Below, in pieces: positions 1 through 6,938 of a stretch of DNA of 23,604 bases (within the stretch, counting starts at the first letter, position 1; each line of letters begins with the position of its first letter). Made by a program: the position numbers and the translations under genes. The stretch covers positions 1 to 23,604 of the forward strand of contig NZ_CAHJWX010000003.1 in NCBI RefSeq assembly GCF_903643065.1, in the 5' to 3' direction. Origin of the DNA: Sphingomonas bacterium (GTDB lineage: Bacteria > Pseudomonadota > Alphaproteobacteria > Sphingomonadales > Sphingomonadaceae). The notes beneath the pieces are model-generated. The model had not been told where the DNA came from and did no database searches. It worked only from the letters and a program-made list of their open reading frames with translations.

Positions 1-699
1 GCAGCGGCCGCCGGGGGCGAGCCGCATCAGGGCGGCGCGGAGGTGGCGGAACGCCGCCAGCGGATCGGCGTGGCGGCCGACGCTGCGCGAGAAGGGCGGG
101 TTGATAAGCACCGCGGTCGGCCGGATCGCCGGGGGCAACAGGTCGTGGATCAGCTCGGCGTCGTGGCGGGTGACGGAGATGCCGGGGAAGGCGGCCTGGA
201 GCATTTCGGCGCGGGCCGGATCGAGCTCGTTGAGGACGAGGCTGGCGCCGGCGCGGCGCGCGAAGGCGGCGAGCAGGCCGGTGCCGGCGGAAGGTTCCAG
301 CACCAGGTCGCTGGGCGACAGCCGTACCGCGAGCGCTGCGAGGTACGCGATCGACGCGGGCGTCGAGAATTGCTGGAGCTCGATCTGCTCCTCGCTCCGG
401 ACAGTGTGGGTCGGCAGGCTCGCCACCAGCTCCACCAGCTCGGCGAGGCAGGCGGACGGCTCGGGCGACAGTACGGCGCGCGCGAGGTGGAACACCTGCG
501 CCAGTTCCAGGATGTCGTAGGCGTCGCGCAGCGACCAGCGGCCATCGGCGGAGGTGCCGCCATGGGCCTGCTCCATGACCCACAGCAGCGTCTCGCGCTG
601 GAGTGAGCTGTTGCGGGCGATCGCCTCGGCGACGGCCTTGGCGGCGGTGATCGAGGGTTCGCTGAAGTCGAAGGCGAGGGCTGCGGCTGAGGTGCGCAT
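1..699 (-). CDS. N-terminal part of a methylase / strawberry-notch-type protein (partial, runs off left edge)
   Basis: The minus strand is open from an ATG at 699 to the window edge (233 codons, no stop). The protein begins MRTSAAALAFDFSEPSITAA. It shows a class I SAM-dependent DNA methyltransferase pattern: QQFSTPASIAYLAALA, then DLVLEPSAGTGLLAAFA (SAM-binding motif I, about residues 133-149), LNELDPARA (acidic residue of motif II), and the N6-adenine methylase catalytic motif NPPF (near residue 200). A good ribosome site (GGAG) precedes the ATG. In related plasmids this kind of N-terminal methylase region opens a very long protein with a strawberry-notch-like helicase region. Only the methylase-like part is visible here, so the helicase half is inference. 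It could instead be a stand-alone N6 methylase. It is the last visible gene of the minus-strand cluster. Confidence 0.75.
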   Translation of the reverse strand, partial: MRTSAAALAFDFSEPSITAAKAVAEAIARNSSLQRETLLWVMEQAHGGTSADGRWSLRDAYDILELAQVFHLARAVLSPEPSACLAELVELVASLPTHTVRSEEQIELQQFSTPASIAYLAALAVRLSPSDLVLEPSAGTGLLAAFARRAGASLVLNELDPARAEMLQAAFPGISVTRHDAELIHDLLPPAIRPTAVLINPPFSRSVGRHADPLAAFRHLRAALMRLAPGGRC

Positions 700-767
700 C
701 GAGGAGCTCCGTTCTGTCGCCCGGTGCTCATCACCGGATCAACAGGCCGGAGGCGCCCTCTCCTCTG

Positions 768-1295
768 TCACCCTTGGTTCGGTACGCTCCCGTCGCCGTG
801 TTCCGCCTCGATCCGGGCGGCGAGCTGCGCGAGCGCGTCCACGTCGTCGATGACGCTCATCGCGTCGTCGTCCCGCCCATAGGCATCGAACAACTCCCCC
901 GGCTCGGGCGCGCGCCGCATCGCGGCGCAGGCGGCTATGTAGGGTTTGGCGGCGGGGGTCTCGACCCAGCGCCAGAAGGCCGCGCCCTGATCGAACCATC
1001 CGACGGCGAACATGTCGGTGACGGTCTGCGCGTCCGATCTGTTGCCCGCGGCCGGGCCGAAGCGCGCCTGGATGTCGGCCGCCAGTGCGTCCTGCTCCGC
1101 GAGTTCACGGCCGACGGCATCGTGGTCGATCTCGGCGGCGCTGCGCGGTAGCGGTGCGCGGCCCTCCTCGAGCCAGCGCTGCAGGATCGGGACGGCTTCC
1201 GGGGTGACGGACCAGCGCACCAGGGCGAAGTCGTCGGGGAACGCGCCCGATTGGACCATGTGGAGGACCGCCTCGTTGCGGTCGGCGTCTTTCAT
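768..1295 (-). CDS. Hypothetical protein, 175 aa
   Basis: I do not recognise this family. The ORF starts at an ATG at 1295, overlapping the stop of the upstream primase-like gene (1292-1294), and has a strong ribosome site (AGGAGG, 8 bases upstream), which argues that it is real and translationally coupled. The protein is soluble and acidic, rich in Ala, Asp, Glu and Trp (for example FAVGWFDQGAAFWRWVET near residues 96-113), with no signal peptide or membrane segment. Third codon positions are GC-rich like the neighbours. Its place between a primase-like gene and a methylase gene suggests a role in plasmid DNA metabolism, but no function can be assigned from sequence alone. Confidence 0.75.
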   Translation of the reverse strand: MKDADRNEAVLHMVQSGAFPDDFALVRWSVTPEAVPILQRWLEEGRAPLPRSAAEIDHDAVGRELAEQDALAADIQARFGPAAGNRSDAQTVTDMFAVGWFDQGAAFWRWVETPAAKPYIAACAAMRRAPEPGELFDAYGRDDDAMSVIDDVDALAQLAARIEAEHGDGSVPNQG

Positions 1296-2209
1296 CGGGC
1301 CGCCTCCTGAAGGAGATGGGCGCGCCAGGCGTCGTTCCAGTCGTCAAAGCCGCCGGGTGGGGGGCGGTTGACCACTTCGCGGCCGCCGGCAGCCAGGTGG
1401 TCGCGGGCCTTCTCGAAGAGACGTTCGGCCGCCCGCCCACGATCGGCATAGACGATCACGCGGCGCACCTTCTCCGGGATCGCGACGAAGGCGAGGCGCT
1501 CGACGCCGCCGAGCGCCCAGGTCGGGGTTCCCTCCCAAGCCATCGCCGACAGCGCATCCTCGATTCCTTCCGCCAGACCGAGTTCGTCGGTGGCGGGTGT
1601 GAGCCTGATCGCCGCGGTGCCGAGCAGCCCGAGCGAGACCTTGGGCTTGGCGATCGGCTTGCGCAGCACGTCCAAGGGATCGAGGAACGTGCGCTGGACG
1701 GCCACCACCTTCAGGTCGTTCTCGACCGCGGCGATCATCGCCGGCATCACTCGCTTGTCCGCGCCCGAGCCGAGGATCGTGGCGGGGTTGAAGCGGAGCG
1801 AGCGGGGAAGGGGGACTGGCAGCCCGCGCGCGAGGAGGTAATCCTCGGCGAGCGTGCCGGCGATCGGAACGCTCGCCTTCCACAGCCGCGAGGCGAGCGC
1901 GCCCATGTCGCGCTTGGGCTTGCCCTCTGGCATGGCGAGGGCGGCGCGATCGTGCAGGCGCTGGCGCTGGAGCGCCTTCATCACCTCGGCCGCCGTGCAG
2001 CCGGCGAAGCAGTGGAAGAGGATGGCGGTGTCGCCGAGCCGGACGGACAGGCTCGGGGACGTGTCGTCGTGCGCCGGGCAGCGGCACTCGCCCTTGGTGC
2101 CGCGCCAGATGCCGCCGAGCTTCTCGACGATGTTCCGGGCGCGTCGCTCAGCGTCGAGGGGCAAGCGCGCCATGGCGATCGTCCTGTGGGCTTGATAGGC
2201 TTCGGTCAT
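1292..2209 (-). CDS. Zinc-finger/Toprim primase-like protein (DUF7146 type)
   Basis: The 305-aa protein begins MTEAYQAHRTIAMARLPLD. Near the N-terminus is a CHC2-like zinc finger, with C42, C44, H47, C67 and C71 (ECRCPAHDDTSPSL ... FHCFAGC), as in DnaG-type primases. A central region of the type seen in plasmid Toprim proteins follows, and then a Toprim-like domain: LGLAEGIEDALSAM (acidic E214) and VIVYADRGRAAERLF (D256). The usual second Asp of the Toprim DxD motif is Gly here (G258). I chose the ATG at 2209 because GGAGG sits six bases upstream. Upstream in-frame alternatives are an ATG at 2248 and a GTG at 2284. The likely role is priming or single-strand processing during plasmid replication or after transfer. 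It lies just upstream of, and overlaps, the 175-aa gene. Confidence 0.85.
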   Translation of the reverse strand: MTEAYQAHRTIAMARLPLDAERRARNIVEKLGGIWRGTKGECRCPAHDDTSPSLSVRLGDTAILFHCFAGCTAAEVMKALQRQRLHDRAALAMPEGKPKRDMGALASRLWKASVPIAGTLAEDYLLARGLPVPLPRSLRFNPATILGSGADKRVMPAMIAAVENDLKVVAVQRTFLDPLDVLRKPIAKPKVSLGLLGTAAIRLTPATDELGLAEGIEDALSAMAWEGTPTWALGGVERLAFVAIPEKVRRVIVYADRGRAAERLFEKARDHLAAGGREVVNRPPPGGFDDWNDAWRAHLLQEAAR

Positions 2210-2282
2210 CGGGGCCTCCGGAACAGTGAACCGGAGTCCCAGGGGCATCCTCCCCTCCGGGATGAACAAGCGGGCATGTTCC

Positions 2283-2297
2283 ACTTGTGGTACAAGT
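2283..2297. promoter_or_regulatory. Palindrome upstream of primase-like gene (possible operator)
   Basis: ACTTGT and ACAAGT form a perfect 6-bp inverted repeat around GGT. It lies about 75 bases upstream of the chosen start of the primase-like gene and is embedded in GC-rich DNA. This is the size of a dimeric repressor site. No matching second copy was found nearby, so the operator role is only inference. Confidence 0.35.
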
Positions 2298-2356
2298 CCG
2301 CACGCGAGCGTCGATGGATCGTCGGCGTTCCGGCGCGCCCGGCGGGATCGCCGCGC

Positions 2357-2797
2357 CTAGCCGTACAGCCCGGTGAAGAGGTCGCCGAGGGCGCAGCGCC
2401 GGAAGACGTTCCACCAGCGCCGCCGGCGATGCTCGGCCGCGTCGTGGATCATGTGGCAGCGCGGGCAGAGCGCGGCCAGATTGCGCCAGCGCGGGCCGCT
2501 GAAGGTCGGATCGTGGTTGAGGTGGGCGGTGGCAAGGTAGACGGGCCGGCGCGTCATGCGGACCGCTTCCAGCGCCACGAACGGGGGTTGGCGGCGGAGC
2601 TGGCGACCGCGGCCGTCGCACCAGGCGCGAATCTCGCCGTCCCACCACACGCCGTCGACGCCGAGCTGCGCGACGTAGCGGCCATGGGGTCGTCGACACC
2701 GCTCGCAACGCCCCTCCGCGCGGACGAACCGGACGATCGAGCTGATCTGCGGCCAGTCGATCGGGTAGAGCCAGCGATGTTCCGCGCGGATCGGCAT
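2357..2797 (-). CDS. Small HNH-endonuclease-like protein
   Basis: The 146-aa protein begins MPIRAEHRWLYPIDWPQIS, a start typical of a family of short HNH proteins of phages and plasmids (MPIRPENR-like). Features in order are a zinc-binding pair CERC (residues 31-34), a central region rich in Trp and Arg, the HNH-type stretch ATAHLNHDP, and a second Cys pair in ALCPRCHMIHD, followed by a basic RRRRWWN segment. The frame is open upstream to 2911, with other ATGs at 2815 and 2911, but neither has a convincing ribosome site. I chose 2797 by family resemblance. It is probably a metal-dependent nuclease or nicking-type protein. It sits between the ssb-like and primase-like genes, so a role in plasmid DNA processing is plausible but unproven. 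Confidence 0.72.
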   Translation of the reverse strand: MPIRAEHRWLYPIDWPQISSIVRFVRAEGRCERCRRPHGRYVAQLGVDGVWWDGEIRAWCDGRGRQLRRQPPFVALEAVRMTRRPVYLATAHLNHDPTFSGPRWRNLAALCPRCHMIHDAAEHRRRRWWNVFRRCALGDLFTGLYG

Positions 2798-2992
2798 CGC
2801 CGGATTCTGAGTCATCCGGCGCAGGAACGGAAGAAGAAAACGCAGCCTGGGACAGCATTTGCCAGCGCGGAGACACGGCCGCCGCGAGACGTTCCAGGCG
2901 AGGATCGTCACCCGGCAGGGCCGAGACCGCGTGCGGGCTCGGTCGTGGCGCAGCGGCGATAGAGCCGTGCCGGAGGCCGCTCCCGCCTCGCA

Positions 2993-3316
2993 TCACTTCT
3001 CCTCGCCGCCGCCCTTGGCCAGGATCGAGAAAGTCTGCGCGACCAGCTCGGTCCGGTACTTCTCGTCGGCGCCTTCGCCATGCCTGGACTCGCGCGGCGT
3101 GCCCGTGACCCTGACGAGATCGCCCTTCTCGACTGCCTCAATCTGGGCGGCGACGTTCTGGAAGCACACCACGCTGTTCCACACCGTCTCGCTCTTCCAC
3201 TCGCCGTCCTCGCGCCAGTTGTTGTTCACGGCGACGCTGACATAGGCGACCTTCTCGCGCCTTGTGATCTTGCCGACATTGCCGATGAGCTGGAACTCGG
3301 CGACATTCTTGGGCAT
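2993..3316 (-). CDS. ssb: Single-stranded DNA-binding protein (short SSB)
   Basis: The 107-aa protein has the OB-fold signature of SSB: AEFQLIGNVGKI, YVSVAVNNNW, ETVWNSVVCFQNVA and GDLVRVTGTPR, in the usual order. Two adjacent ATGs (3319 and 3316) follow GAGGAGG. The second has the better spacing (5 bases) and was chosen; an upstream ATG at 3343 is also in frame. The protein ends GGGEEK shortly after the OB fold. It lacks the long flexible linker and the acidic DDDIPF-like tip through which chromosomal SSBs recruit partner proteins. It would coat single-stranded plasmid DNA during replication or transfer. Its position among primase-like, HNH and rep genes fits this. Confidence 0.87.
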   Translation of the reverse strand: MPKNVAEFQLIGNVGKITRREKVAYVSVAVNNNWREDGEWKSETVWNSVVCFQNVAAQIEAVEKGDLVRVTGTPRESRHGEGADEKYRTELVAQTFSILAKGGGEEK

Positions 3317-3379
3317 CATATCCTCCTCGACAGGGGTGGTCATACAGGCAGAAGTCGCCGGATCGGGTCAATCGCGGTC

Positions 3380-4015
3380 CTACTCGCCATGGCGGAAATG
3401 GTATTCCGCGACGTTCGCCGGCGTCGCGTAGATCGCGTAGGCCCTCGTCCAATCATGGCTGATGGCCTGCTGCGCGGTCTCGAGCGGCACCCGGTGCTTG
3501 CACACCAGCCGCCAGATGACGTAGGCCAGCACGTTCTTGTCGCCGGCGTTCGCCTGTCCGCGCCGGGCCTGGAGCCAGAGGTCACGCGGGTCGAGCGGTG
3601 CGCCGCCGATCGAGATCGGAATGAGGTGGTCCAGCTCGTAGTTGGCCATGGGCTCGCCCGGATGCACTGCATCCATCATCCGGCGCTTGAGCGGCCCGGT
3701 GACGGAGTAGGCCGGGCGCGCCGACCGGGCGTAGCCGGGCACGCAGATGGTTCGGTCGATGTTCGCCTGGGTCACGCGCGCGTCGATCGCGCCGGGGGTA
3801 GTGGGGGGCGGCAGGATATCGGGACGCGGAAGCGGCAGTACCGGGCTGCGAAGCGCCTTCGACAGACCCGCGACCGCCGCGCAGAAGTCGCCGGCCCCGG
3901 CTTTCTCGCAACCCGTTCGCGGATCGGCGGGGGACCCAGGCGCAGGCGAGGGATGGTGCGACAAGGCGACGAGCCCGACGACCGCCATGCCGCCCAGCAG
4001 CGCCCGAGCCCTCAC
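3380..4015 (-). CDS. Exported HNH-nuclease-like protein
   Basis: The 211-aa protein starts with a GTG at 4015 (MRARALLGGMAVVGLVALS), a basic n-region and a hydrophobic core that look like a signal peptide. The alternative ATG at 3988 would remove the basic residues. A variable Pro-rich region follows, then TQANIDRTICVPGYARSAR and the nuclease core YELDHLIPISIGGAPLDPRDLW (Asp129-His130 dyad), and a C-terminal stretch (VCKHRVPLETAQQAISHDW) seen in small secreted HNH-type proteins. The position usually occupied by Asn (NLW) is Asp145 here (DLW), so activity is uncertain. The signal peptide predicts a periplasmic location, where it might act on incoming or extracellular DNA. A promoter-like sequence lies just upstream at 4084-4113. 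Confidence 0.78.
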   Translation of the reverse strand: MRARALLGGMAVVGLVALSHHPSPAPGSPADPRTGCEKAGAGDFCAAVAGLSKALRSPVLPLPRPDILPPPTTPGAIDARVTQANIDRTICVPGYARSARPAYSVTGPLKRRMMDAVHPGEPMANYELDHLIPISIGGAPLDPRDLWLQARRGQANAGDKNVLAYVIWRLVCKHRVPLETAQQAISHDWTRAYAIYATPANVAEYHFRHGE

Positions 4016-4083
4016 TGCCGGGCATCCTGACCGCCTCGATCGACGAGAACGGCATGGTGATCGTTAACGAGCGCCATAGTCCA

Positions 4084-4113
4084 GATATACCACAAGATGA
4101 AAATGGACGACAA
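4084..4113 (-). promoter_or_regulatory. Putative sigma70-type promoter for the exported HNH gene
   Basis: On the minus strand, a -35-like TTGTCG (4113-4108) is followed after 18 bases by a -10-like TATATC (4089-4084). Each hexamer matches the consensus at four of six positions. The stretch is clearly more AT-rich than its surroundings. Transcription would begin near 4077, about 60 bases before the GTG at 4015. Confidence 0.4.
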
Positions 4114-4138
4114 GGGCGGTGGCGATTAGATAGTCAGG

Positions 4139-5389
4139 TCAGTGGGTGGCCATCCGCTCGGTGCGGAAGCCCCAGAGACTCTTGGCGAGGTCGAGTTCGT
4201 CGCGCTTCGCCTTGCCGACCATGCCGGCGAAATAGGCGCCCGGGGTGAGCCTGATCTCGTCGCGGGCGTTGCGTTCGGCGGTTATCATCACCGCGACCGC
4301 CGCGGCGTCCAGACCGAGCTTGTCGAGGGCGTCGACCCAGCAGCCGGTGCGGATGCCGAGGTCGTGACGGAGCCGGGCGGCGGCGCGATGAATGTCCGAC
4401 CAGGTTGGGTTCCTGGCCCCGACGTACATGGCGGTGGTCGGGAACATCCCCATCAGTTCCGCCGGTCTCGCCTTGAAGGCGCTGTTCGAGGGTGACGTCG
4501 GGAGGTCGGCCAATGGGGAAGGGCGACCTCCCAGGTCAGAACTACAATTTCGCGCAGCCTGTACATTTTCAAGGGGAAGAGGATTGGTTTGTATCTGTAT
4601 GTCGGGTTCGTTTTTTGACCCCGACGCGTCATTTTCATCGGAAAACATGAAGCGATCGATCGTATCGCCGACCTGACGCTCGACTTTCGGGAGATGCTCC
4701 AGCGCAGCGTGGTAGGCGGCGCTGTCCCGCGCGGCGCGCGCAGCGGCCGCCAGACCGGCCACTTGCTCGATCGCGTCCTGAAGCGCGAGCCAGTGCGATC
4801 CGGTCAGGCGCAGACAGGCGGCCTGGGCGAGCGCCTGGCCGACGAGGCGGCGCACGCGCGCAATCTTCTGCCTCCCCTCGTTAAAGAGCCGCACCTGCGC
4901 CGTGTAGCCCTCCGCGAGTGCGTGAAGCTCGTCGAAGCGGGTGCGCAACGGCGAGAGGTCGAGGCCGAACGCGGACGAGATTACGCCGCTGTCGTCGCGG
5001 CGTCCCGCGCGCCGGCCATGGCCGGCGTCGTGGGGCAGGATCAGGCCCGCATCACGGAGCTGGCGCAGGCGCGCCTTGATCGCCCCCACCGTTTTCCGGG
5101 CCGCGTCGGCGAGTGTCAGGTTGCTCGGCCACACGATGGGCGTTCGCCCGTCCCGCCAGTCCTCCAGCCGGGTGTAGCCGATCAGGTGGCGCAGGGTCTC
5201 GCGTGCGCCGGCGCCGAGACCGAGCGCGACGGCGGCCTCGTCCATCACGCGGTAGAGCTCGCCCTTGCTGGCGACCGTCGCCGTGCCCACCACCCGGGCT
5301 TCCAGGTCGCGCGCGATCCGGCGCGTCAGCGCGGTGATCGGGCGTGCGCCCGTCAGTCCCGTGAACGCCGTCTGGGTATAGGTCATCAT
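4139..5389 (-). CDS. repC: Plasmid replication initiator RepC
   Basis: The 416-aa protein begins MMTYTQTAFTGLTGARPIT. It has the N-terminal winged-helix region of RepC replicases: ALGLGAGARETLRHLIGYTR, then IVWPSNLTLADAARKTVGAI, LRQLRDAGLILPHD and ISSAFGLDLSPLRTRFDELH, which match the family order of PSN, DAGLI and FGFDLSPL motifs. A lower-GC hydrophilic linker (about 4500-4640) separates this from a helical C-terminal region (NPTWSDIHRAAARLRHDLGI ... ITAERNARDEIRLTPGAYFA). Starts at 5389 and 5386 follow AGAGGGG, which lies inside a small hairpin (5394-5409). RepC proteins normally sit third in repABC operons and bind an origin inside their own gene. Here no ParA/ParB-like RepA/RepB precedes it; an iteron region and an RPA-type RepA do instead. 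Confidence 0.86.
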   Translation of the reverse strand: MMTYTQTAFTGLTGARPITALTRRIARDLEARVVGTATVASKGELYRVMDEAAVALGLGAGARETLRHLIGYTRLEDWRDGRTPIVWPSNLTLADAARKTVGAIKARLRQLRDAGLILPHDAGHGRRAGRRDDSGVISSAFGLDLSPLRTRFDELHALAEGYTAQVRLFNEGRQKIARVRRLVGQALAQAACLRLTGSHWLALQDAIEQVAGLAAAARAARDSAAYHAALEHLPKVERQVGDTIDRFMFSDENDASGSKNEPDIQIQTNPLPLENVQAARNCSSDLGGRPSPLADLPTSPSNSAFKARPAELMGMFPTTAMYVGARNPTWSDIHRAAARLRHDLGIRTGCWVDALDKLGLDAAAVAVMITAERNARDEIRLTPGAYFAGMVGKAKRDELDLAKSLWGFRTERMATH

Positions 5390-5393
5390 TCGT

Positions 5394-5409
5394 CCCCTCT
5401 GTGGAGGGG
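5394..5409 (-). promoter_or_regulatory. Hairpin enclosing the repC ribosome site
   Basis: On the repC mRNA, CCCCTC and GAGGGG form a perfect 6-bp stem with a 4-base loop (CACA). The 3' arm contains the only ribosome-binding sequence of repC (AGAGGGG), four bases before the first ATG. If formed, the hairpin would hide that site and lower RepC synthesis. The pairing is seen in the sequence; the regulatory effect is inference. Confidence 0.42.
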
Positions 5410-5540
5410 CCGTCAGCAGGCAAGACGAAGACGTGGCGCGAAGCGCGCTCCCTTGAACCGAGGCTCCGAAACGGTTAGGTGGAAGATCGTGTTGGGATCG
5501 GTCCGCGTTTGGCGACGCGGCCACCTAGAAGTCTCAAGGG

Positions 5541-5562
5541 TGCCCGGCCTTCGTGCCGGGCA
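5541..5562 (+). terminator. Strong hairpin, terminator-like on the plus strand
   Basis: TGCCCGGC (5541-5548) and GCCGGGCA (5555-5562) form a perfect 8-bp stem with a 6-base loop (CTTCGT). On the plus strand it is followed by TTCGTTT, a weak T-rich tail, while on the minus strand no T-tract follows. It could end a short plus-strand RNA antisense to the repC leader. A weak promoter-like TTGAAC / TTAGGT pair at 5453-5480 would give an RNA of roughly 80 bases. Confidence 0.4.
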
Positions 5563-5663
5563 TTCGTTTATGTGCTCACAGCCACTTCCCTTTTACCGGC
5601 CGCGAGTTGCGGCCAGCCCATCCCAATCTGTCCGACGCGGGAGCGGCACGGAAGCCTTCCGGA

Positions 5664-5686
5664 TTCGTGCTTTCGGGCGGAGAACC
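5664..5686 (+). repeat. Iteron copy 1 (diverged)
   Basis: This is a 23-bp copy of the origin iteron, differing from copies 2 and 3 at four positions (CTTTCGGGCGGAGAACC in place of TGATCGGGCGGAAAACC at the 3' end). It lies 32 bp before copy 2, close to three helical turns. Confidence 0.65.
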
Positions 5687-5695
5687 CGGCCAATG

Positions 5696-5718
5696 TTCGT
5701 GTGATCGGGCGGAAAACC
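5696..5718 (+). repeat. Iteron copy 2
   Basis: This 23-bp unit (TTCG followed by TGTGATCGGGCGGAAAACC) is identical to copy 3, in the same orientation. It is a presumed RepA binding site in the origin. Confidence 0.85.
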
Positions 5719-5761
5719 CCAACCGAAGCCGACCTCGCGAAGACCGCCGGCGGGCTCGTGG

Positions 5762-5784
5762 TTCGTGTGATCGGGCGGAAAACC
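5762..5784 (+). repeat. Iteron copy 3
   Basis: This is a perfect match to copy 2 over 23 bp, with starts 66 bp apart (about six helical turns). The match extends to CC on the 3' side. Confidence 0.85.
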
Positions 5785-5936
5785 CCTGCGGCAGGTCGTT
5801 TCGCCCTCCCGCGGCGGCCACGGATTCGCCTTTCGAGGCCTTCTGGCGCGCCATGCAGGGCCTGACCGGTCGTTCCGAGCCCGCGCAACGACGGAAGGCC
5901 AGGCCATGATAACGGACGGGAAAGCTCGGCGCGTCC

Positions 5937-5959
5937 TTCGTGTGATCGGGCGGGAAACC
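5937..5959 (+). repeat. Iteron copy 4
   Basis: It differs from copies 2 and 3 by one base (GGGAAACC in place of GGAAAACC). It lies 24 bases from the end of repA, preceded by a degenerate partial copy near 5907-5925. Confidence 0.82.
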
Positions 5960-5983
5960 ATCTCCTGGCCATAACCGCCGGAT

Positions 5984-6880
5984 TCAGGCTTGGACGGGCG
6001 TCCTCTCGAGGCGGGTCGCCTGCCGCAAGCCGTCGATCGGCGTGATCGTCACGAGGGTGGAGAGCTTCGGGCGGCCGCCGTTGGGACTGCGCTCCTTCCG
6101 ATCGGCCAGCGAGATTGAATATTCCGGGAGCGACTGATTCTTGGCCACTTCGCGCAGCGTGCGCTTGAAGCTCTCGATCGAGCGGGGTTCGAGCGAGCAG
6201 CCGACCCGGCCGGCCAGGTCGACCGTATCCGCCTCGAAGCGTGTGCCATCGACGCAGTTGAACTTGGCCAGTTCATAGAGCCGGCGCTCGATCGGCCCGA
6301 GCTTGAAGAAGTCGTCGTGGTAAGCGGCGATGCGGCGATCGGTGAGGATCGCTCGATGGAGCCAATCGCACAGCATCACCTCGATGTGCGTCACCTCGCG
6401 CTCGCCGCTGGGCAGCTTCTTGTATTTGATGTCGGCCTTCAGGAGCCAGGAAAAGGCGCTGTCCGATCCTTCGCCGCCGGTCTCGATGTTGGTGATGATC
6501 TGCGTGCCCTGGAGCCGGCTGAGCGACGCCTTCAGCGACATGTAGGAGCGCGAGGAGCGACTGGTGCCGGTCATCCGGAACAGGTCATTGGCGGTGAAGC
6601 TGACGACGCGCTCGATCGTCTCGCCGTTCTCGAGGCGGCCCACCATCAGGCTGGCGATGTAGAGCAGGATTTCCTTGTCGTAGATCGTCGCCACGCCGGT
6701 CTTGCTGGGATTGATCTCGATGCGCGCGATGTCGCTCTCGAAAGTCATGGGCTCCATCTGCGCCCGTTTCGTCAGGGCGAAGAACGGGAACTCAGCGACG
6801 GTGCGCTCACCTTGGATGTCGCCGTAGAGCGGGCTGTCCAGGCGAAAGAGATCGCCCTGGGGCGGAATGATCTTGGTCAT
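5984..6880 (-). CDS. repA: Plasmid replication initiator RepA (RPA family)
   Basis: The 298-aa protein begins MTKIIPPQGDLFRLDSPLYG. It has the signature of the replication initiator protein A family: FPFFALTKRAQMEPMTFES, then a stretch ending GVATIYDKEILLYIASLM, FTANDLFRMTGTS, MSLKASLSRLQGTQIIT and FKLGPIERRLYELAKFN, i.e. two winged-helix-type modules. The length is typical of the family. The ATG at 6880 follows GAGGAGG. RPA replicases are one of the common initiator types of sphingomonad plasmids. The direct iterons on both sides (5664-5959 and 7019-7041) are its expected binding sites. Binding downstream would start replication; binding at the upstream copy or at the 6939 palindrome could repress its own transcription. 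Confidence 0.9.
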   Translation of the reverse strand: MTKIIPPQGDLFRLDSPLYGDIQGERTVAEFPFFALTKRAQMEPMTFESDIARIEINPSKTGVATIYDKEILLYIASLMVGRLENGETIERVVSFTANDLFRMTGTSRSSRSYMSLKASLSRLQGTQIITNIETGGEGSDSAFSWLLKADIKYKKLPSGEREVTHIEVMLCDWLHRAILTDRRIAAYHDDFFKLGPIERRLYELAKFNCVDGTRFEADTVDLAGRVGCSLEPRSIESFKRTLREVAKNQSLPEYSISLADRKERSPNGGRPKLSTLVTITPIDGLRQATRLERTPVQA

Positions 6881-6938
6881 GGCCTCCTCGGCGTCCGCTC
6901 CACTTCGCTCGCTCCTTCGAGCCCGGCGATCATGCAGC

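Larger units (their letters stand above)
5390..5983. other. Probable plasmid replication origin (oriV) between repA and repC
   Basis: About 590 bases without a convincing gene lie between two replication initiator genes. They contain four good direct 23-bp iterons (5664, 5696, 5762, 5937), a degenerate partial copy near 5907-5925 (TGATAACGGACGGGAAAGC), a strong hairpin at 5541-5562, and a modestly AT-richer patch at about 5562-5600 that could serve for strand opening. I saw no clear DnaA box. Short ORFs crossing the iterons in several frames are artefacts of the repeats. Direct iterons next to an RPA-family RepA are the standard layout of an iteron-controlled origin. Confidence 0.68.

Noticed and set aside
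43..606. Plus-strand frame of 187 codons at the left edge
   Set aside because: The minus strand carries clear methyltransferase motifs (PSAGTG, NPPF) through the same interval.
1316..2962. Long plus-strand open frame (548 codons)
   Set aside because: It lies opposite the primase-like and HNH genes, is Arg/Ala/Gly-rich without any motif, and has no ribosome site; high GC content produces such antisense frames.
5568..5972. Small minus-strand frames across the origin that encode repeated FRPITRT-type peptides
   Set aside because: The repeated peptides are simply translated iterons.
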